A DNA stretch of 64,000 bases, taken from Persicaria tinctoria (taxonomy: Eukaryota; Streptophyta; Magnoliopsida; Caryophyllales; Polygonaceae). Both the position numbers and the translations under genes were made by a program. Location of the stretch: NCBI GenBank assembly GCA_037127255.1, contig JBANSL010000009.1:33997475-34061474 (forward strand), in the 5' to 3' direction. This document shows, in pieces, positions 22,641-32,627 of this stretch (positions within the stretch are counted from its first letter, which is position 1; each line of letters opens with the position of its first letter). Below the pieces are notes generated by a model. The model was not told where the DNA came from and made no database searches. It saw only the letters and a list, made by a program, of their open reading frames with translations.

Positions 22641-23822
22641 ATAGAGCAACAGTTGAGAAAGAAAACAGATGTGGAGAGAGAATCTGAACAACCATGAGGA
22701 GCGCCCAAACATGCAAAGTGGGTAAGGGAGGGAGAATTTGGGGAAGACGAATGACCAATTCGATTTGGGGCAAAATAGAAGCACGATAAATCAATTTCAA
22801 CTTAATAACCCGGATATAGATATGGGAGGGAACGCCCGAGACATTAATTTGGATCCTTTGGTGGGCACACGCACTAATAACCCCGGAGATAGATGGGTGA
22901 GGCACGCCCGGCCTAATGGCCTATTAGATTTACATAATAACCCGGATATAATAGCTTTGGGGTATTTGGTGTGAGTTGTTGAGAAATTTTTTTACTTATA
23001 ATAGCCCGGGCCTACAATATATCCGGGCTCTATACTATTTTCAGTTTTCAAAAAAAAAAGAAAATACATATTTGTCAATTTTAATCCTATTAGAACCCGG
23101 ATTTTTCAGATCCGGCTTATTATATAGCGGGTTAAAAACTCATTTTTCTACTAGTGCAGGAACTGTTGCCGGTGCCGAGCTCCCAAGTCGGCAGTACATA
23201 TTGCCGATCTCGAGCTCCCAATTCGGCATCCAATGCCCGAGGTAAGTTCGAAAGCCTATAAAAAAAAAAGCGATGTATGAGTTAAATTAGAATGCAATTC
23301 GATTCAAAATCCATATTCTTACATTGGAGGAAATGGCGTTACCGGAAGAAGATGGTTGAGGCGAATTACCGTTTGACATTTTTAGCTATAGTGATCCGGA
23401 GGAGCTCGTGAAGAATCTCGAGTTAAGTTAATATTGTTACAGCGGATCGTTTATATATAGCGGAACCTTTATATAATTATGTTTGAATAGAATCATATTA
23501 TAGCGGAAATATTTTATATAATTAAGTTTGAATAGAATCATATTATAGCGGAACGTTTATAGAGGGAACCTTTATATAATTATGTTTGAATGGATATGTT
23601 GTTTGAATCGAAACATAATAAAGCATAGTTTTGTAAAACGAAACCATCATATAATATAGTGTTATTGATAATATTTTGTAAAATTTCATATAGTGAGATT
23701 GTGTGCGAAAATCTTCTTAGTACATAAGTGACATTATGCAGGAACAAAACCAACCTCTAGATGTGGGTACAGAATATGGTTCGATGTTTACATTCGATGG
23801 TTATTGGGCTGATTAAGTAAAC

Positions 23823-24857
23823 ATGAAGGCATGGGCTAGATACGTAGGGAAGATTAAGAACATGGTACTTGTGATCACTCGGTCATGGAAGAACAAAATG
23901 AGTAGATTGGGTACCTTTCGTCTAGTGTGTGATAAGTACGGAGGGGGTAGAGATATTCCAGATGTCGACTTGGATTTTCCTCCCTCAGTGAGTAGGCGAG
24001 GGAGAACGACGAAGCTCGGATGCTTGTTTGAGCTGGAGGGTCGGCAAAATGATGCTGACAATTGGACCATGAAGGTTATATGCGGTGTGCATAACCACAA
24101 GCTAAACGATGTGATGTTAGGACATCCCTATGCCGGTAGATTAACCCCAGATCGACATCGGCAGGTTCGTCGTGATACAGTGATTGGGATAAAAACGGGG
24201 GATATGCTGTGCGGGATGAAGTATGATGATCATGACTGCGTGACGGACATTCGTCAAGTGTAAAATGCACGAGCCCAGTTGCGGAGAAGCGCCGCAGAAG
24301 GATGGAGGGACCTGCCTCAAGCGCTTCACAAACTCAACCAGAAGGGATACTTTATCGCCACACGGAAGTCCTCTAAAGGAGGAGTAGACGAGGTTACTGA
24401 CGTGTTTTTGTCACATCCAAACTACCGACATCTTCTGATGTTGTTTCCGTATGTTATCATGATGGACTCGATCTACAAGACGAACGAGTAAGAGGAATCA
24501 CATTTATGTCGACTACTTTTATATCTATCATACGTTGTAGCAATTTGTTTGACTAATTCATGTTCATGTGGTAGGTACGAAATGCCATTGCTAGAGATCG
24601 TTGGGATTACTAGCACGCGTACGAATAACACATTTGCGATTGCGTTCGTATTCATGGCAGGCGAGAGCACAGATCACTATAGTTGGGCACTACGACGACT
24701 ATGCCATTTGTGCGGTCAACGACTTCAAGAAGTAATTCTTAAAGACAGAGAGTTGGGTCTTATCAAGGCTCTTCGGGAGGAGTTTCCCACGGTAAAGAAT
24801 ATGTTGTGCTCCTATCATATTATGTGCAACATTGAAATTCCATATCCATTATGTTAA
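23823..24857 (+). pseudogene. MULE transposase, FAR1-like, decayed and truncated
   Basis: The first exon (23823-24487) encodes a FAR1-type N-terminal region with a HNHKL-like motif, then the start of the MULE catalytic domain, MMDSIYKTNE. A GT..AG intron (24488-24574) leads to exon 2: YEMPLLEIVGITSTRTNN, FVFMAGES, YSWALRRL, VILKDRELGLIKAL and MLCSYHIMCNIE. These are the standard MULE words around the first two acidic catalytic residues. There is an in-frame TAA at 24261-24263. The protein breaks off after NIE in AT-rich repeats, so the last catalytic residue and SWIM finger are gone. It belongs to the element spanning 19747-26399. Confidence 0.88.
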
Positions 24858-24947
24858 CATAAATTCCATATCAATTATGTTAACATAAATTCCATATCTA
24901 AATTTCATATCTTTACCAATTATGTGAACATAAATCCCATATCTAAC

Positions 24948-25190
24948 CAGGGGCGGAGCCAGCGGTTTGTTCAGTGGGAGGCTCAACAAGGTGTAGAGGG
25001 AGGCTCAACAAGGTGTAGAAGGTAAAAAAAAAAATTGAAAATAAGGGGTGGGAGGGTGAGAATCGAACTCCTGACCTCTACTCTCCCCGGACAAGCATTC
25101 TAACATTGTGATGCAGTGTACATTTGTGTTTTTAAGACCCCTTTTACTCTATATTTAGTATTACCTATATATATATATATATTTATTTTT

Positions 25191-25226
<36 letters not shown>

Positions 25227-25263
25227 CTGGAGCCACCGCATACCCCCCTTCCCTCCGCCTCTG
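24948..25263. mobile_element. hAT MITE (GGGCGGAG family) with a 34-G run
   Basis: The tips CAGGGGCGGAG and CTCCGCCTCTG (inverse CAGAGGCGGAG) are flanked by the 8-bp duplication TATCTAAC (24940-24947, 25264-25271), as for hAT elements. It is nested in the MULE. A run of 34 G at 25193-25226 follows an AT repeat; its length may be unreliable in assembly. Confidence 0.85.
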
Positions 25264-25271
25264 TATCTAAC

Positions 25272-25838
25272 AGAGATATCTTTATCCACTATGTGATATA
25301 TATTTATCTAAATTCCATTTAAATGTATATTTTATCTCAAATCCATATGTCTACATTCAATATGTCAATTCCATATCTAAATTTCACATACCTCAACCTA
25401 CATTTCTCTACGTTCCTTGTAAATCATGATTTCATCTACATTCCACATAAATCTACATTATCTAATTTTATAATTGCATTACAAATTCCATATCTACATT
25501 TTCATTCATTAAAAATTCTATACGTAATTTTCATGCATGAAGAATTCCATATCTAATTTTCATGAATTAAAAAATCTATATCTAATTTTCATGCATTAAT
25601 AATTTCATATCTATTTTTCATGAATTAAAAATTCTATATCTCATTTTCAAGCATTAAAAATTCCATATCTAATTTTATCTAAATTCCATATCTAATTTTA
25701 TTTAAATTCCATATCTAATTTCCTTTTATAATTTCATTAAAAAATCCATAAACTCTCGACTATACCCTACATTTTATCTTTATTTCATTTAAATGTTGAT
25801 CAATAATAACATAAAATTAACATAAAATCTCTACATAC
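25272..25838. repeat. AT-rich degenerate tandem repeat
   Basis: Words such as AAATTCCATATCTAATTTTC and ATGCATTAAAAATTCC recur with a spacing of roughly 33-37 bp, best at 25500-25720. The stretch 24840-24940 has the same words. It is probably expanded intronic sequence of the MULE. Confidence 0.7.
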
Positions 25839-25976
25839 CTCGGCGGCGGCTTGCGCTCGAGGATCATTCGGCGAGGGTTGTGGTGAAGGCTCACGCGGAT
25901 CGCTCGGTGGGGTAAGAGGTGAAGGGGGTCGCGAAGATCGCGTAAACCTCTCTAACAAGCTACGCAACTTCGTCAT
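25839..25976 (-). CDS. Small exon of a second MULE ORF, function unknown
   Basis: On the minus strand ATG at 25976 opens 46 codons (MTKLRSLLERFTRSSRPPSP, then a Pro/Ser-rich tail) ending at GAG/GTATGT, a strong splice donor. It reads inward from the right end of the MULE, in the position of the second gene found in some Mutator elements. No downstream exon was found. I do not recognise the protein. Confidence 0.4.
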
Positions 25977-26408
25977 ATCTCCTTAGAAGATCTCCGGGCT
26001 ACCGACCGACTTGCCGAGCTTACAAATTTGCGAAAATGTATGTGGGTGAGTGGTGTGTGTGTAGTGCAAAGTGAGGGCGGGGCTCCCTCAATTTATAATT
26101 AATCCCTCGCCACCCCCCTTGTCGACCTGGGAGCTCGGCAGCGGCACCGCCCAAGGATGGGACGCAAAGCTGTAGATTCCCTACAAAGCTGCAGACTGAC
26201 TCGATGTGACCCTGCCGAATTCTGAGCTCGGCATCGGCGTCAGGTGAGGTGACACGATGTGACTCGGCGTCAGGTGAGGTGACTCGACGTCAGATTCCCT
26301 GCAAAAGCTGCAGATTCCCAGTCAGTGTCTGCCGAATTGGGAGCTCGGCTTCGACACCGTGCGTCTGGCGAGAAATTCGCCGTGCGAATAACAGGACCGA
26401 TACAATTC

Positions 26409-26724
26409 GTAATTTGGAAACCTTCACGTGATGTATTGGGTGGGTTTGTTTTTTTTAATCAATTTTCTTAAGTTAAAATTAATTAAAAAAACTATAAAAA
26501 ATATATTTGATTAGACATTAAATTTATCTACCTATAAACACCCATTTTGCATATGTTTTTTTTAAAAATGATTACAGTAATATGCTTTATTAATTATAAT
26601 ATAAGTTTGATTAATTTTAACGACAAAATTTCCTATAAATAGATGCACCTCCCAACTTCATAACTTATCCCAACCCATCCAGTTTCCTCTCTTTTTAAGC
26701 TCAAATCCCGCTTTGACACTTGAA
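26409..26724 (+). other. 5' region of the Harbinger element and old flank
   Basis: AT-rich, with TATAAAT-like sequence at 26634-26640 about 85 bp before the ORF1 ATG, which could be the Harbinger ORF1 promoter. I could not find the left TIR of the Harbinger element here. Confidence 0.4.
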
Positions 26725-27523
26725 ATGGATCCGAATCAAAATGCACAAAACTTTCCCCAAAGCTTCTATGATATGTTATCTCTATACACCCAACAACAAC
26801 CCAATACAAACTCAAACCATCCTAGTGTGAATCCACCCCCTCTTGATCAAGCTCATTCCTACTATCCCAACATGATGAATCCCATGTAGTATTATCCCAC
26901 TACAAATGTCGTTCTCATTCCAAATTCATTCGAATCTCCATTATTACGGGGAACACAAGATAGCTTCCCAGTTTATAGCACCCAACACGATGTCCAAGAA
27001 GAAGAGGTGGATGAACAGCCTGCTTCGGGACGTACGGAGAGAAGGCAATGGAGTGAGAAGGAAGATGAGTTGCTCCTTAGTGCATGGTTGAACACCAGTA
27101 CGGACGCTGTTGAGGGAAACAACCAGTTGACATCCCGGTTTTGGTCAAGAATAGCAACATACTACAACAATAGAAGGGGAGAGATGGCTCCACGCGATGC
27201 AGAAAGATGTAGAGCGCGTTTTGGCCGAGTTAGCCATGATGTTAGCAAATTTGCCGGTTGTTTCAGCCATGCATGAAGGGAAAAGGCGAGTGGATAATCG
27301 GCCGATGATGTAATGAACAATGCCATAATCATATATAGCACAGACCATGAGAGGCACACATCATTCAAGAATGAACACGCGTGGCGTATTCTAAAGAATG
27401 AGCAAAAGTGGCAAGTTTCAGAGCAACACCGTGGAGATGGTTCCTCAAAGCGAATAAAGGTTACTGCATCAGGGTCATACACGTCGGGATCCAACCTCCC
27501 CCCCTACTCCAGGATCCAACCCC
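26725..27523 (+). pseudogene. Harbinger ORF1 (Myb/SANT-like), 5' part
   Basis: It starts MDPNQNAQNFPQSFYDMLSL and contains a SANT/trihelix-like region, RRQWSEKEDELLLSAWLNTS ... FWSRIATYYN, in the usual place for the DNA-binding accessory protein that helps the Harbinger transposase. In-frame stops lie at 26887-26889 (TAG), 27274-27276 (TGA) and about 27298-27300 (TAA). Each fits a C-to-T change from Gln or Arg codons. A frame slip occurs near the C-rich stretch at 27500. It is cut at 27523 by the Athila-like element. Confidence 0.82.
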
Positions 27524-29801
27524 TGTTGTGAGCAGAATCTGCCATGTTTTACAGTAACTTTTATATCGATTTATATATGCATTGCATTCATTTGGGCTTA
27601 GATAGTACAAAACCTATGTAGTTTACGATTATTTGCCAAATTATGGAATCTACACCAGTTTCTGTTTAATTCGCAGAAATCGAGGCATTTTACAGCAATT
27701 CTATAGAAGGTCAGAAAAGCTCGGAAAACCACTACAGAAGTCCAAGGTCAAAGCAGCAACGGAACCAGTCGAATCGAGCCGAGGAACCAGACTACTCGAT
27801 CTCGAGTAGACCTTACTCGATCTAGACGAGCATGGCCGAGCAACCTTGGTCGAGCAAGCCTGATCGAGAGAGCTGAGTCAACCCGACGTCCGGAGTCTAC
27901 TCGATCTCGACAAGCCCTAGTCGAGATCGACGAAGCCCAGCACCACACCCGGAGTCGACGAGACGAGAAGCTACCCGAGAAGCCGAGCGCACCCTACTCG
28001 ATCTCGACAAGCCTTGGTCGAGATCGACAAGCGCCACAACACCAGTCCGAGTCCTTGCCGAGGAGAAGCTGCTCGACCAGAGAAGGCCACACCCTACTCG
28101 ATCTCGATGAACCCTAGTCGAGATCGACGAGCCCCTGAGTCCAGATCCGAGCTTGCCGAGTAGAGCCACCCGAGGAGACCTAGTCGATGACCCATGCTTA
28201 CTCGACATCGACAAGCGGTACTCGAGGTCGACAAGCGCCAGGACCCAGATCCGAGCCACATCGAGCAGAGCTAGCCGGGAAGTCCAGTCGACGATCAACC
28301 ATACTCGAGGTCGACGAGCCGTAGTCGAGGTCGAGTAGACCCGAGTCCAAAAACGTGTCGTCGAGAGTTGTCCTAGTCGACTTGGGATTCCTTGGGCACC
28401 AAGGAAGTCGAGCTGGCCGAAGATCTATCCGATTCCATCACGTCTATCCATGGGAGACAAGATCTATCAACATCATGAAGACTTACCTAGTTTAGAATTA
28501 TCCTTTCCTTGTTGATTTATTTCCATTAGGTAATTTATTTATCCTTTCAAGTTTTAGATATAATTTTAGATAGAGATAGAAGATTCTATCCTCGTTAGCA
28601 AGGGTTAGAAGACTATAAATAAGGCCATTGGGGCTCAGTTTCATTCGAATTCGAATTCACACACAATTAGTTAGTTCCACAGAGAAGTTTAGGTGTTCTA
28701 AGGTTTTTAGGGTTTTGGCTTTCTGCGAAAGTTGATTGCCAGGATTGTAAAAGGCTTTGAATTTAGTTTTAATGCAAGTTAGTTCTTTTCATCAATCAAT
28801 GTCTGTTATTGCGATGAGGCGTGAGTAGTCCACCCACTTCTGGGGCTGGGGTGAGCCCGACGGTGGCCATGTGAGGCGATGCAATAAAGGTCAGATCTTT
28901 TTGTGCAATTCATCTTCTATCCCTATGAGCATGATTCTTTTGCGAGAGTTGAAGGTGATCCTTGTTTGTATTATTGAAGCGAAAGTGATCTTAATACAAC
29001 TTGGATTAATTATGTGAAAAGGGTTAGTAACAATTAGGGTTCATGCGAAAGCCTCTATTTGCCTATTTGTTAATGACGAAAGTTATTTGATGGAAAGCAT
29101 GATCTTTTATGCCTTTATGTGTTACTTTGCATGGTTATCATTGTGGTATTGAAACCCTGGTCTTGGAAGTCTTTTAATATATTGAATTTATTTCTGTCAA
29201 AAATCTGAGTTTTGGTTCGAAATCTGCAAATTTAAGTTTCTGTTCCTTGTCGACATAGAGGAGACCTTTGTCGATCTCGAGTAAGCCTTAGTCGAGATCG
29301 AGTAGGTCTAGTATAGGTCGAGTGAAGCTTCTGTCTTTTGTCGATTTTCAGTTTCTGTTTCTGCTTTTCTTGTCGATCTCGAGTTGGTGTTGTCGAGATC
29401 GAGTACACTTTTCTTCGTCGAGTTGTTTTGTTTTCAATTCTGAAGTTGCTGTCTTTGCTAGCTGTGGTCGATCTCGAGTTGACTCTTGTCGAGATCGACG
29501 AGCCCTTTGCCTTTGCTTTTTAGTTTCTGCTTTGCTTTCTCTCTTCTGTTTTGCTTTGTTCTTTGCTTTTGTTTTTCTGCTTTTATTTCTGTTTCTTTCG
29601 TTGTTTCTGTCTTTCTGCTGCTTTGTCTGTGAGAATTTATAGCTACCTGAGAACTGCTGACGTGCTTCCTCGTGGATTCGATCCTGACTATTCTCTTACT
29701 AGCTCAGGAGGAAGTCTTGTATTATTTGCTGAGACAGGGAAGTCAATCTGAACTATATTTCATATTTATTTCATACTTGACCATCCTCCTGCAATACAAC
29801 A
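27524..29801 (+). repeat. 5' LTR of the Athila-like element
   Basis: 2278 bp, nearly identical to 36843-39138. It contains two clusters of TCGATCTCGA/TCGAGATCGA palindromic words (27790-28370 and 29260-29510). The TATAAATAAGGCC at about 28615 is a plausible TATA box for element transcription. Confidence 0.93.
27790..28370. repeat. TCGATCTCGA palindrome array, 5' LTR
   Basis: Dozens of TCGA-containing 10-mers, mainly TCGATCTCGA, TCGAGATCGA and TCGAGGTCGA, are arranged as facing pairs about 20 bp apart joined by AAGCCCTAG- or AAGCCTTGG-like linkers. The right LTR has the same array with one 20-bp unit more and another unit missing, so the array changed in copy number after insertion. Confidence 0.88.
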
Positions 29802-29804
29802 AAT

Positions 29805-29822
29805 TGGCGCCGTTGACGGGGA
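29805..29822 (+). promoter_or_regulatory. Primer binding site, tRNA-Asp type
   Basis: TGGCGCCGTTGACGGGGA starts 3 bases after the 5' LTR. It is complementary to the 3' end of plant tRNA-Asp except for one base, the primer usual for Athila elements. Confidence 0.88.
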
Positions 29823-31261
29823 AGCTATCAATCGCGCCTTAGGTAGTCAGTTTCACTGTTTCTTTGAGTTACTTTTCAGGTGTATGCGCCGTTCTGGTCA
29901 AACACCTGAGTTTGACGCCTTAGACGAACCGGAATGCCTATTTCACATCCGAGCTAAACTACAAAGAGCCATGTCAGCTGCAGAGACACAGGAACAGCTG
30001 GTCGCTAGGCTTACCAGGGAATTGGCCGCAAAGGATACTGCTATCGCCGCTAAGGATGCTGCTATCGCCGCTGAGAGAGCAGCAAGGGAACAAGCAGAGG
30101 CTGAGCTTGCCCAATATCCAACCACGGGCAGAGGACTACATGCACCCAACTCTAGTCGTGCCTGAATCGGCGATTCTTATCCCTGATAACTCTTTTGAAA
30201 TTCGCACTCGATTTCTTATAGAGCTGAAAAATAATGCCTTCTATGGTAGATTTAATGAGTGTCCTCTTGAACATATTACAAACTTTTCTGGCATGTGCCG
30301 TACTATTGCTGAAGGTACAACCCTGGAATATGTCAAGATGAAATCTTTTCGCTGGTCTCTCGCTGGGCCTGCACTGAAATGGCTGGAAGGGCTGAAAGCA
30401 AGATCACTCACAACCTGGGCCCAAGTAGAGCAAGAGTTTCTGAACAAATTCTTCCCACCCGCCAAAACAGCACATCTCCTCCAGAGAATCACCGCCTTCA
30501 AACAGAAGCAAGGGGAACCGCTGGCAAAGGCATGGGAGCGCTACAAGGAACTTCTGCGATCTTGCCCTACTCATAGACAGCCACCCTACGTCATTCAGGA
30601 GATCTTCTTCAACTCTCTTGATCAAGTCACTAAGGACAGAATTAACCATTATACTCGCTATGAGTATCTGACGATGCCGCCAAGTGACGCATGGGGTGTG
30701 CTAGAGAAGCTCACTAACTACGACAACAAGTATGGGTCTACTACAACTTATGACGAGAACCCATACGCCAGGCCAGCACCATCCATGCCCCTCTATGAGC
30801 CACCTAAGGAGATTGATCCTGATGTTAGGGATCAGTACTACAGAGACTAGAATAAGAAGCTCATCAAGCAAGTAAAGTATCTCTCTGTCAACCAGCCTTG
30901 CATTGAATGCGGATCGCAAAGGCACACCACTCCTGAGTGCCCACACGCAGAACAAGTCAGGATGGCAGAGCATCATGAGGATGTAGCTTACGCAGGGGGT
31001 CCCAGTCGCTACATGGGGGACCAAAGGTTTCAGCAACCACAATGGAACCAAGGTGTCCCTAGGAATCCCCCGCCCTACAGAGCTCCTGGACATCCGGAAA
31101 GGGAGCAGAAAAAGGATGATATACAGACAGTCTTGGAGGAAATACGGAGGAACCACTCAAAAACTAGGCAATCTTTCAACTCCGTCTATACTCAGATGCA
31201 AGGTGTCAACTCTAGGCTTGGGGAAATTGATATCTGGCGGAAATCAGTTGATACACAGATT

Positions 31262-31957
31262 TAGGCGTGGCCACGGGTTACGGGTCAACCCGTGACCCGC
31301 CGGGTCCGGGTTGACGGGTTGGCGGGTGGGGACGGGTAGCGGGTTAGGGTTAGGGTCGGGGAATCCGTGACCCGTGACCCGGCGGGTCGACCCGACGGGT
31401 CGACCCGTTTTTTCAAAAAAAAAATTTTTGAAAAATTTATAGACTTGGAAGTCTTCCTTCATTCCCCTCATTTCCAATGTGGGACAAAGGCTTTGTCCCA
31501 CATCGGAAATATGGAGATAGAATGAGAAGGCATGGGGCTATATATATGTATCTCACTACCACATTTCTTCCACTTCACTTATTTCCTACATTTCCTACAT
31601 TGAAAATTAAGTTGAAAATGAAGTTTGAGAAATATATTCTCATATTTTTTTCTCTTACATCACACAATGAAATTATTGTGGATGAAAGAATTAATATGGA
31701 GATATAATCTTCCTACATTTTTAATACTTCATATGAAAGTGATAAAATGTGTTGTGAAGATAAAATCTTTACATATTATTTATTTATTTAGTTTAATAGT
31801 CATTTTTTTAAAAAAAAAAGATTTTTTTTTAAAATAATGTAACCCGCTGGGTCAACGGGTCGACCCGAACCCGTCAACCCGTGAGATTTACGGGTTAGGG
31901 TTCGGGTCGGCCAACCCTGACCCTTGACCCGGCGGGTCCGACCCGTGGCCACGCCTA
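31262..31957. mobile_element. hAT MITE with GGGTCGACCCG-rich ends
   Basis: The tips are TAGGCGTGGCCACGGGT and its inverse. The 8-bp duplication CACAGATT is exact (31254-31261, 31958-31965). The subterminal 120-150 bp at each side are full of CGGGT/ACCCG words (GGGTCGACCCG, GTGACCCG). The centre is AT-rich with a CCAATGTGGGACAAAG motif. No transposase. A related, incomplete copy begins at 61366. Confidence 0.93.
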
Positions 31958-32115
31958 CACAGATTGGTCAGCTAACAGCAGGAATCCCCAGACAGTCAGG
32001 GTCACTTCCAGGATCTTCAGAACCAAATCCTAAGGGAAAGACAGGACACATCGCTGCTATAAAACTCAGAAGCGGCCATCAACTGCAAGAGCCAGAGGTC
32101 GGAAAGCAGCAGAAC

Positions 32116-32300
32116 GACGAGGAACAGCAAGTCGACCTCGAAAAACCTGTGGTCGATCTCGACGAAGGCCTCGTCGATATCGAGGAGAATCTGCAAAAAT
32201 CTTCGTCTGCACCACACAGCAACTCGACTGAGCCCAATCTGGTCAATGTCGACAAGACTGTAGTCGATGTCGAGGAGCCTCTGGTCGACATAGAGCAGCC
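32116..32300 (+). repeat. TCGA palindromes inside the gag frame
   Basis: GTCGACCTCGA, GTCGATCTCGAC, GTCGATATCGAG, GTCGATGTCGAG and GTCGACATAGAG occur at short intervals and translate as VDLE, VDLD, VDIE, VDVE and VDIE. They are the same words as in the LTR arrays but carried here as codons. Confidence 0.85.
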
Positions 32301-32627
32301 TGCAGCACCTCCGACATATGTTCTGGCTCCGAATCAGAAAAAGAAGCTGCCTTTCCCCACAAAATCTCTAAAGGACCCGGAAGAAAAGAAATTTCAGCGC
32401 TTCATCAAGATGCTTCAGAAACTCAACGCCACTATCCCCTTCACAGAAGCTCTCAATGAAATGCCATCCTATGTCAAGTTTCTGAAGGAGATTCTGAGCA
32501 AAAAGCGATCAATGGCTGAAATCACAGAGGAGTGCAGCCATCTGGACATATTAGAGAAGAGGCCGGATCCAGGTAAGTTTGCTATAACTATTGGATTTGG
32601 TCCATACAAAATTAATGCTTTATGTGA

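Larger units (their letters stand above)
19816..23156. mobile_element. Non-autonomous CACTA element carrying host exons
   Basis: It begins CACTAGTAGAAAAAAGGCTT and ends, in reverse complement, CACTAGTAGAAAAATGAG. The 3-bp duplication CAG is on both sides (19813-19815, 23157-23159), the rule for CACTA/En-Spm. Both termini carry many direct and inverted copies of AGCCCGG(A/G), sometimes as GCCCGGGC, over about 300 bp, as expected for CACTA subterminal transposase sites. No transposase is present. Instead the interior carries spliced-looking exons from at least two host genes, all on the minus strand (listed separately), and a 22-bp tandem repeat. It sits 69 bp inside the left end of the MULE. 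Confidence 0.93.
19747..26399 (+). mobile_element. Mutator-like element, autonomous type but decayed
   Basis: The exact 9-bp duplication ATACAATTC flanks it (19738-19746 and 26400-26408). The ends are imperfect inverted repeats: left CTTTTTGTTATCTGCACGGC, right (reverse complement) CGGTCCTGTTATTCGCACGG. Both continue into a repeated subterminal word GCCGAGCTCCCAATTCGGCA. A transposase gene (23823-24857) and a small minus-strand ORF (25839-25976) lie inside. A CACTA element and a hAT MITE are nested in it, leaving roughly 3 kb of its own DNA. Stops and truncation in the transposase mean it is not active. Confidence 0.9.
29884..32627 (+). pseudogene. Athila-like gag and start of protease, broken
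   Basis: The frame opens at 29884 with an Ala-rich coiled-coil segment (AKDTAIAAKDAAIAAERAAR) and slips by one base near 30120. It then encodes the Retrotrans_gag domain (about 30180-30640) and a CCHC knuckle CIECGSQRHTTPEC near 30898-30940. A TAG at 30848-30850 interrupts it. The hAT MITE at 31262-31957 is inserted in the coding sequence; removing it with one 8-bp TSD copy keeps the frame. Downstream are ATIPFTEALNEMPSYVKFLK and FAITIGFGPYKINALCD, which in Athila leads into the protease, where the short LTR element cuts it. Between lies VDLEKPVVDLDEGLVDIEEN, encoded by the same TCGA palindromes as in the LTR. Confidence 0.88.

Noticed and set aside
26409..26724. Left TIR of the Harbinger element
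   Set aside because: No sequence here mirrors a possible right end near 45290 with TTA/TAA outside, so no boundary is claimed.
27748..28338. Arg/Ser/Asp-rich open frames on both strands (also 37067-37831)
   Set aside because: They arise from the TCGA palindrome arrays, which are free of stops in several frames; they are LTR sequence, not genes.
29322..29642. Phe/Leu-rich frame resembling a membrane protein (also 38605-38979)
   Set aside because: It is TTT/CTT-rich LTR sequence present in both LTRs, with no start context or homology.
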